DNA of 11,227 bases from Anaerolineae bacterium (GTDB lineage: Bacteria > Chloroflexota > Anaerolineae > Anaerolineales > Villigracilaceae): the NCBI GenBank assembly GCA_017303735.1, contig JAFLCF010000144.1, positions 1-11,227 of the forward strand. The letters are read 5' to 3'. Under the pieces are notes generated by a model. That model did no database searches, was not told the DNA's origin, and worked only from the letters and a program-made list of their open reading frames with translations. Positions 6,801 through 11,227 of this stretch are shown piece by piece (the first letter of the stretch is position 1; the number at the start of each line of letters is the position of its first letter). The position numbers and the translations under genes are program-made.

Positions 6801-7774
6801 TCTTCGATGGTGCGAGTGAAGAGCAAATCGAAGCCGAACTCGCTCGTGCTTGGATCGTCGATCAAGCCTGGAAGGAAGCTGGCGTCCGTGCTTGGGATTG
6901 GCTCAAGGAACAGGAATACGACCCAACCACGATTGAAGATGATGATGAAGTGCGCCGTCTTTATTTGGAAGAATGGTTGGACAAGCGCCGCTACGATGTC
7001 TACAGCTTGAATGACCCGGCGTATGCGCATCGTGCCACCGCTCGAGAATGGTTGCGCGAAAAGGGCTATTCTGACCCTGATGAAATTTTGCTCGAAGACC
7101 GTCAGGTTGCCCATGACCCCAAATTGGATGATCTGGCAATTACTGCCTGTCTGCGTTTGTGGATGGAAGTAAATGGCATTACCCGTCGTGTGGCGGAAGA
7201 TAAGGTCTTTGAAACTGCGCAGGAACTTGCAAAGGAGAAGGGACTCCCACTTCCCATCCTTGGTAAGCAAACTCTGCGTGACGGTAAGACCGGTCTTCCA
7301 TACGACCAGCCTGTAACTGTAGGCGTGATGACCATTCTCAAACTGCATCACTTGGTTGAAGATAAGGTCCATGCACGTTCAACAGGTCCTTATAGCTTGG
7401 TGACCCAGCAGCCACTCGGTGGTAAGGCTCAGTTCGGTGGTCAGCGCTTCGGTGAAATGGAAGTATGGGCGCTGGAAGCCTATGGTGCTGCTCATACTCT
7501 GCAGGAAATGCTCACAGTCAAGTCGGATGATGTTCAAGGTCGCGTGAACACTTATGAAGCAATCGTGAAGGGTGATCCGATCGAAGAGCCAAGCATCCCT
7601 GCTTCATTCCGAGTGCTCGTAAAAGAATTGCAGTCGTTGGGGCTTGCCGTTGAAGCCATTAATGAGACCGGTGATGTGGTCAAGTTCGGAAAAGATGAAG
7701 AGAAGACGCATCCCCCGAAACATGACACGGGCCTGCTTAGTTTGGGCGAAGGGCAATCCAGAAAAAAGCAGTAA
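3875..7774 (+). CDS. rpoB: DNA-directed RNA polymerase subunit beta
   Basis: 1299 residues. It is the beta subunit of the core enzyme and forms, with beta', the catalytic cleft. The N-terminus carries the RSPGVYFE segment. The rifampicin region starts [12 protein letters not shown] (405-416) and continues through [15 protein letters not shown] and [13 protein letters not shown]. Further on come [42 protein letters not shown] and the C-terminal [34 protein letters not shown] and SDDVQGR segments. Between FDGA (977-980) and the DGKTG motif (1136-1140) lie about 155 residues where E. coli has about 23: a Trp-rich, acidic insertion. The position equivalent to E. coli R529 is Thr428. AGGAG (3864-3868) sets the start. 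It has its own promoter and no rplJL upstream; rpoC does not follow, and the next gene is rpsL. Confidence 0.97.
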   Translation: MASSLPQKSYARIPVSLDLPDLIEVQLDSFERLKKEGLGDLFHEVSPIESYNKGMKLFFPSRSPESQQWGLKYWFGDPKHTIEECVERDLTYASPLYVSVLLAGPDVPEPIKQDIFLGDFPEMTDKGTYIVNGTERVVVSQLIRSPGVYFEAPADRATGRLLSMAKLIPDRGAWMEFETRKSDYIILKFNRKRTVPITVFLRALAAVSDGIKDSPIKHGTDEEILSLFKDVDNNPERMFIASTIKQEPDWDLSNHTIAEAALIEFFKKMRPGDPATLDNARQFLEEQLFDQRHYDLERVGRYKLNQKLDLNIPIPHRTVTKSDILRLLRRMIQINNGSERSDDIDHLGNRRVKTVGELIQNKLRIGLRRMERVIKERMSIRDQEQLSPVTLVNIRPVVAALREFFGSSQLSQFMDQTNPLAELRHKRTLSALGPGGLRRERAGFDVRDVHHSHYGRICPIETPEGPNIGLIGRLASFARVNEYGFIETPYRKVYKALPSDSELLEGRTLREDVYDPKSEELLFKSGTEIDSKTAKRLARLEGEISIVPFVADEIVYLSADAEDKYTIAQANSTLTEKKEFSRERISCRYHSGFMFSNAESLDFMDVAPHQVVGISAALIPFLEHDDANRALMGSNMMAQAVPLVRPEVPLVSTGMERHAAIDSGQVVVAEADGEVVSVTGSTITVKEKRSGNRVYQLRKYQRSNQSTCIDQRPSVVKGQLIKAGDIIADSSSTDNGQLALGQNVVIAFLSWEGGNFEDAILLSERLVQEDRFTSVHIEKYEVEARDTKLGPEEITRDIPNVGDDAIKDLDENGIIRIGAEVGPNDILVGKITPKGEKELTPEERLLRAIFGEKSRDVKDTSLRMPHGERGKVVDVKVFTREENSDLAAGVDMMVRVSVAQRRKITAGDKMAGRHGNKGVVSKVVPVEDMPFLENGVPVDIILNPLGVPGRMNIGQVLEVHLGWAAKRLGYRAVTPVFDGASEEQIEAELARAWIVDQAWKEAGVRAWDWLKEQEYDPTTIEDDDEVRRLYLEEWLDKRRYDVYSLNDPAYAHRATAREWLREKGYSDPDEILLEDRQVAHDPKLDDLAITACLRLWMEVNGITRRVAEDKVFETAQELAKEKGLPLPILGKQTLRDGKTGLPYDQPVTVGVMTILKLHHLVEDKVHARSTGPYSLVTQQPLGGKAQFGGQRFGEMEVWALEAYGAAHTLQEMLTVKSDDVQGRVNTYEAIVKGDPIEEPSIPASFRVLVKELQSLGLAVEAINETGDVVKFGKDEEKTHPPKHDTGLLSLGEGQSRKKQ

Positions 7775-7780
7775 TTTCTA

Positions 7781-7809
7781 TTGACTTGATGGGTACAGCG
7801 TGATAAAAT
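7781..7809 (+). promoter_or_regulatory. Promoter of the rpsL-rpsG-fusA-tuf (str) operon
   Basis: The -35 TTGACT (7781-7786), a 17-base spacer and the -10 TAAAAT (7804-7809) are preceded by the extended -10 TGA (7801-7803). It begins six bases after the rpoB stop codon. The predicted start near 7816 gives a 157-base leader before rpsL. Confidence 0.87.
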
Positions 7810-7832
7810 GTTGTGCCTTTGTCAAGAAAAAG

Positions 7833-7856
7833 GAGCGGCAATTGCTATCCCCGCTC
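7833..7856 (+). promoter_or_regulatory. First hairpin of the str-operon leader
   Basis: GAGCGG (7833-7838) pairs with CCGCTC (7851-7856) around a 12-base loop, extendable by one G-U pair. Together with the longer second hairpin it makes the untranslated leader structured, which fits a ribosomal-protein or attenuation control element. No known leader family was recognised. Confidence 0.45.
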
Positions 7857-7879
7857 TGAAAGAAATTGACAGCTACAGA

Positions 7880-7917
7880 TGAGGCCATCAGGGAACGCGT
7901 TGATGGTCTCATTTCTT
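7880..7917 (+). terminator. Terminator-like hairpin in the str-operon leader
   Basis: TGAGGCCATCA (7880-7890) pairs with TGATGGTCTCA (7901-7911) for 11 bp including one G-U, around a 10-base loop. It is followed by TTTCTT. It could end rpoB transcripts. Because it is downstream of the rpsL promoter and 60 bases before rpsL, it could also attenuate the operon. AAGAAAT (7860-7866) is complementary to ATTTCTT (7911-7917) and could trap the U-run. The U-run is weak, so terminator strength is uncertain. Confidence 0.5.
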
Positions 7918-7972
7918 GCGAAAAAACAAAAATAAATAATCAATTAGAAGAATTTGTAATCGGAGGCTGATC

Positions 7973-8389
7973 GTGCCGACAGTAAATCAAATGGTCCGCA
8001 AGGGCCGCAAAGACAAGAAAGCAAAAAGCAAGGCTCCTGCTCTGCAGTTCACATTGAACAGCTACAAGCAACGCCGTTTCCGCCAGGACAAAGGCGCGCC
8101 TCAAAAGCGCGGCGTTTGTACTGTGGTGCGCACCATGACCCCCAAGAAGCCGAATTCCGCGCTTCGCAAGATCGCTCGTGTGCGCTTGAGCAATGGCATC
8201 GAAGTGACAGCATACATTCCAGGTGAAGGTCATCAGTTGCAAGAACACTCCGTTGTGCTTGTTCGCGGCGGTCGTGTGAAGGATCTTCCGGGTGTTCGCT
8301 ATCACATTGTGCGCGGAACTCTCGATACCACCGGCGTAGCAAATCGTAAACAGGGCCGTTCAAAGTACGGCGCGAAGCGTCCGAAGTAA
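7973..8389 (+). CDS. rpsL: 30S ribosomal protein S12
   Basis: 138 residues, starting at a GTG (7973) set by GGAGG (7962-7966). S12 lies at the decoding centre of the 30S subunit and affects accuracy and streptomycin response. The signature [11 protein letters not shown] is intact, with the lysine pair at 58-59, as are [27 protein letters not shown] and the C-terminal [10 protein letters not shown]. The usual streptomycin-sensitive lysines and the Asp of VKDLP (methylthiolated in E. coli) are present. Compared with E. coli S12 there are about 15 extra residues between PAL and PQKRG, as seen in the longer Gram-positive form. It is first in the str operon, with rpsG starting 19 bases after its stop. 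Confidence 0.97.
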   Translation: MPTVNQMVRKGRKDKKAKSKAPALQFTLNSYKQRRFRQDKGAPQKRGVCTVVRTMTPKKPNSALRKIARVRLSNGIEVTAYIPGEGHQLQEHSVVLVRGGRVKDLPGVRYHIVRGTLDTTGVANRKQGRSKYGAKRPK

Positions 8390-8408
8390 TTTGATGGAGT
8401 GATTAAGC

Positions 8409-8876
8409 ATGCGTAGAGCAAAACCTGAAAGACGGGAAATACTTCCCGACGTCCGATTTAATAGTGTTAATCTCCAGATCGTGATCCAGCATGTATTGAA
8501 GAGCGGTAAGAAAAGCGTTGCCGTCGGACTGGTTTATGATGCAATGGATCTGATCAAAGAACGTACTGAAAAGAATCCAATGGAAGTCTTTGATGCTGCA
8601 TTGAAGAATGTTGGACCTGTGATGGAAGTCCGCCCGCGCCGTGTGGGTGGTGCAACCTATCAAGTGCCGATGGAAGTTTCTGCAGACCGCCGCACAACCC
8701 TTGCAATTCGCTGGATTCTCGGCGCTTCTCGTGACCGCTCTGGCAAATCTTTTGCCGACAAACTTGCCTCGGAATTGATTGACGCTTCAAATGAAACTGG
8801 CGCTTCGATCCGTAAGCGCGACGAAACCCACAAGATGGCAGAAGCCAACCGCGCTTTCTCCCATTATCGTATCTAA
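8409..8876 (+). CDS. rpsG: 30S ribosomal protein S7
   Basis: 155 residues, the normal length. S7 nucleates assembly of the 30S head by binding the 3' major domain of 16S rRNA and lines the E site. Seen: the N-terminal MRRAKPERREILPD, the central RPRRVGGATYQVP and VSADRR, and the C-terminal KRDETHKMAEANRAFSHYR, all typical. GGAG (8396-8399) precedes the ATG by 9 bases. It is the second gene of the str operon. In E. coli S7 is the autogenous repressor of this operon, acting between rpsL and rpsG. Here that gap is only 19 bases, so any such site would have to lie elsewhere, for example in the rpsL leader. Confidence 0.97.
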   Translation: MRRAKPERREILPDVRFNSVNLQIVIQHVLKSGKKSVAVGLVYDAMDLIKERTEKNPMEVFDAALKNVGPVMEVRPRRVGGATYQVPMEVSADRRTTLAIRWILGASRDRSGKSFADKLASELIDASNETGASIRKRDETHKMAEANRAFSHYRI

Positions 8877-8903
8877 TTTAGAAGAAATAGGTAATAGATA
8901 GCA

Positions 8904-10976
8904 ATGGCACGCGTTCATCCGTTGGAAAAATACCGAAATATTGGCATTATTGCCCACATCGACGCCGGGAAGACGACAACCACCGAGCGGATCATGTTCT
9001 ATACCGGTTTAACTCACCGCATCGGCTCTGTTGACGATGGTAATACTGTCACTGACTGGATGGTGCAGGAGCGTGAACGCGGTATTACCATTGTTTCTGC
9101 GGCGGTCTCTGCTGAGTGGAAGGGTTATCAAGTTAACATCATTGATACCCCTGGTCATATCGACTTTACCGCTGAAGTTCAGCGTTCCCTTCGTGTTCTG
9201 GATGGCGGCGTTGTAGTTTTCGATGCTGTTCAAGGCGTGGAACCTCAGTCTGAAACTGTTTGGCGTCAGGCTGATCGTTACGGTGTTCCGCGCATTTGTT
9301 TTGTTAATAAGATGGATCGAGTTGGCGCTTCTTACGAACGTACAATCGGAACCATTATTGACCGCCTCGGTGCCAAGCCGATTCCTATGCAGGTTCCGAT
9401 TGGTTTTGAAGCTACCTTCAAGGGAGTTGTTGATCTTCTGTCCATGACTGCGATCGTCTGGGAAGATGATCTTGGTAAGGAACCCAAGGTCACCGAAATT
9501 CCTGCTGACCTGAAAGCTACAGCTGAAGAAGCTCGTGCCAAGATGGTCGAGAAGATCGCTGAACTTGACGATGAACTCACCATGAAATTCCTTGAGGTGC
9601 AGGAGATCAGCGTTGAAGAACTCAAGGCAGCTCTCCGAAAAGGTGTGATTGCCAATAAAGCAACCCCCATCTTTTGCGGTTCTTCATTAAAGAATAAAGG
9701 CGTTCAAGCGATGTTGGATGCTGTGGTGGATTACCTTCCTTCTCCGATGGATAAGCCCACAATCACCGCTTCTGAGCCTGGAAACCCCGAAAATACCTTC
9801 GAACTTCCGACAGTTGATGATGCGCCTTTGAGTGCACTCGTCTTCAAGATTGTGACCGACCCGTACGTTGGACGGCTTGCGTATATCCGCGTTTATTCTG
9901 GCGTACTGAGCCAGGGTCAAACAGTTCAAAACAGCACCAAGGGCAAGAAGGAACGCATTGGTCGTCTGTTGAAAATGCACGCAGACCGCCGTGAAGATAT
10001 TACTGAAATCCGCGCTGGTGACATTGGTGCAGTGTTGGGTTTCAAAGACAGCTTCACTGGCGATACTCTTTGTGATAATAAGTCGCTCGTCCTTGAAAGT
10101 ATTTCGTTCCCCGAACCTGTTATTTCCATTGCGATCGAGCCGAAGAGCTCCAGCGATCAGGAGAAAATGGGTGAGGCGCTTCGCAAACTTGCTGAAGAAG
10201 ATCCCACATTCCGTGTTAATTCAGATGATAGCACCGGACAGACCATTATCCGTGGTATGGGCGAACTTCATCTTGATATTATTGTAGATCGTCTCTTGCG
10301 AGAGTTTAAAGTGCAAGCGAACGTCGGTACCCCGCGTGTGGCATATCGCGAGTCCATTACAAAGCCTGTGAAGGAAGTCAATTACAAGTATGCCAAGCAG
10401 TCCGGTGGTAAGGGTCAATACGGTCATGTCGTATTTTCTCTTGAGCCTGGTGAGCGTGGTAGCGGGATTATCTTTGAAAATAAAATCGTGGGTGGTGCTA
10501 TTCCGAAGGAATACATCAACCCAATCGAAAAAGGCTTTAGAGAAGCCTGCGAAGGCGGTATTCTCGCTGGATACCCGGTTGTGGATCTGAAGATCACCCT
10601 CTTCGATGGTTCATTCCATGAAGTTGACTCCAGCGAAATGGCGTTCAAACTTGCTGCTTCCATGGGTTTCAAGGAAGGTATGCAAAAAGGGAATGCAATC
10701 TTGCTTGAGCCGATGATGAAGGTGGAAGTTGTTGCACCTGAGGAATATCTCGGCGATGTGATGGGACAAGTCAACAGCCGCCGCGGTTTGATCCAGGGTA
10801 TGGACGTCCGCCCTGGTAATGCTCAGGCTGTCCGTGCCATGGTTCCGTTGGGTGAGATGTTCGGGTATGCGACTCAGCTTCGCTCTGCCACCCAGGGACG
10901 CGGCGTATTTAGTATGGAATTTGACCACTACGCGCCAGTTGCGCAGTCGGTAACAGAAGAAATTTTGAAATCATAA
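8904..10976 (+). CDS. fusA: Translation elongation factor G
   Basis: 690 residues, full length. EF-G is the GTPase that drives translocation of tRNAs and mRNA and, with ribosome recycling factor, splits ribosomes. GTPase motifs: G1 AHIDAGKTT (17-25), G2 RGITI (59-63), G3 DTPGH with the catalytic His85 (81-85), G4 NKMD (135-138), and probable G5 GSSLKNKG near 257. Domains II-V follow, including [10 protein letters not shown] in domain [14 protein letters not shown] and GFREACEGG in domain IV, and [14 protein letters not shown] in domain V. It follows rpsG by 27 bases. The Shine-Dalgarno is weak: only AGG, 12 bases before the ATG. Translation may depend partly on coupling to rpsG. Confidence 0.97.
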   Translation: MARVHPLEKYRNIGIIAHIDAGKTTTTERIMFYTGLTHRIGSVDDGNTVTDWMVQERERGITIVSAAVSAEWKGYQVNIIDTPGHIDFTAEVQRSLRVLDGGVVVFDAVQGVEPQSETVWRQADRYGVPRICFVNKMDRVGASYERTIGTIIDRLGAKPIPMQVPIGFEATFKGVVDLLSMTAIVWEDDLGKEPKVTEIPADLKATAEEARAKMVEKIAELDDELTMKFLEVQEISVEELKAALRKGVIANKATPIFCGSSLKNKGVQAMLDAVVDYLPSPMDKPTITASEPGNPENTFELPTVDDAPLSALVFKIVTDPYVGRLAYIRVYSGVLSQGQTVQNSTKGKKERIGRLLKMHADRREDITEIRAGDIGAVLGFKDSFTGDTLCDNKSLVLESISFPEPVISIAIEPKSSSDQEKMGEALRKLAEEDPTFRVNSDDSTGQTIIRGMGELHLDIIVDRLLREFKVQANVGTPRVAYRESITKPVKEVNYKYAKQSGGKGQYGHVVFSLEPGERGSGIIFENKIVGGAIPKEYINPIEKGFREACEGGILAGYPVVDLKITLFDGSFHEVDSSEMAFKLAASMGFKEGMQKGNAILLEPMMKVEVVAPEEYLGDVMGQVNSRRGLIQGMDVRPGNAQAVRAMVPLGEMFGYATQLRSATQGRGVFSMEFDHYAPVAQSVTEEILKS

Positions 10977-11004
10977 CGGTTCTAATTACCCAAGGAGTAA
11001 TATT

Positions 11005-11227
11005 ATGGCGAAAGGGAAGTTTGACAGAAGCAAGCCGCATTTGAACGTAGGGACGATGGGACACATCGACCACGGGAAGACCACATTGACAGCGGCCATT
11101 ACAAAGGTAGCCGGATTGTCGGGACAGGCAGATTTCAAAGCCTACGACCAGATCGACAATGCCCCGGAAGAAAAAGCGCGTGGTATCACGATCAACATCG
11201 CCCACGTCGAGTATCAGACCGACAAGC
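11005..11227 (+). CDS. tuf: Translation elongation factor Tu, N-terminal part (cut by window edge)
   Basis: 74 codons are visible. EF-Tu carries aminoacyl-tRNA to the ribosomal A site as a GTP complex. The product begins [20 protein letters not shown] and carries the P-loop GHIDHGKTT (19-27). It goes on to [14 protein letters not shown] with the switch I effector motif RGITI, then AHVEYQT. The usual family sequence around the P-loop is GTIGHVDHGKTT, so the Met and Ile here are conservative changes. AAGGAG (10992-10997) lies 7 bases before the ATG; the gap to fusA is 28 bases with no promoter, so it is the fourth gene of the operon. Glycine codons here are almost all GGG or GGA, unlike fusA, which mostly uses GGT and GGC. 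Confidence 0.96.
   Translation, partial: MAKGKFDRSKPHLNVGTMGHIDHGKTTLTAAITKVAGLSGQADFKAYDQIDNAPEEKARGITINIAHVEYQTDK

Noticed and set aside
6068..7372. A 434-codon open frame on the - strand inside rpoB
   Set aside because: It lies fully antisense to unmistakable RpoB sequence, has no family resemblance and no separate ribosome binding site, and is explained by the codon bias of rpoB.
7808..7882. 24-codon open frame (start MLCLCQEK) in the str leader
   Set aside because: Its ATG overlaps the -10 box and lies upstream of the predicted transcription start. No regulatory amino-acid run stands out.

Overview
The window is about half G+C and reads as the chromosome of a bacterium, most likely from Chloroflexota (Anaerolineae-like). 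This placement is an inference. It rests on a Gram-positive-style S12 N-terminus, an RpoB without the proteobacterial insertion before the [12 protein letters not shown] motif but with a large insertion further on, and tRNA genes that do not encode CCA. No 16S rRNA is present to settle it.

Left part (1-2065). A truncated HNH-endonuclease-like gene runs leftwards off the edge (215 to 1, - strand). Diverging from it is a probable two-gene operon: a TIGR01777-type NAD(P)-binding epimerase (300-1208) and a small lipoprotein (1213-1884). The gap between the lipoprotein and tyrS holds what looks like a complete trp-type attenuator for tyrosine: a promoter, a 16-residue leader peptide with four Tyr codons that starts almost exactly at the predicted +1, two mutually exclusive hairpins, and a strong intrinsic terminator. 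This is the most interesting element found.

Middle (2066-3870). tyrS (2066-3277) is followed by a near-perfect 45-nt hairpin and a bidirectional terminator. Facing it on the - strand is a three-tRNA operon in the order Phe(GAA)-Gly(GCC)-Cys(GCA), with hairpins in the spacers. The tRNA operon and rpoB fire divergently from two near-consensus sigma70-type promoters whose -35 boxes lie in the two arms of a 10-bp inverted repeat.

Right part (3875-11227). rpoB is 1299 codons long and carries an extra block of about 130 residues near the C-terminus. It is followed not by rpoC but by a new promoter, a structured 157-nt leader, and the str operon rpsL-rpsG-fusA-tuf, with tuf cut by the window edge. 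Neither rplKAJL (normally upstream of rpoB) nor rpoC (normally downstream) is present, so the usual rif-str gene string is broken up here. The genes together form an expression-machinery block: RNA polymerase beta, tRNAs and a tRNA synthetase, two small-subunit ribosomal proteins and two elongation factors.
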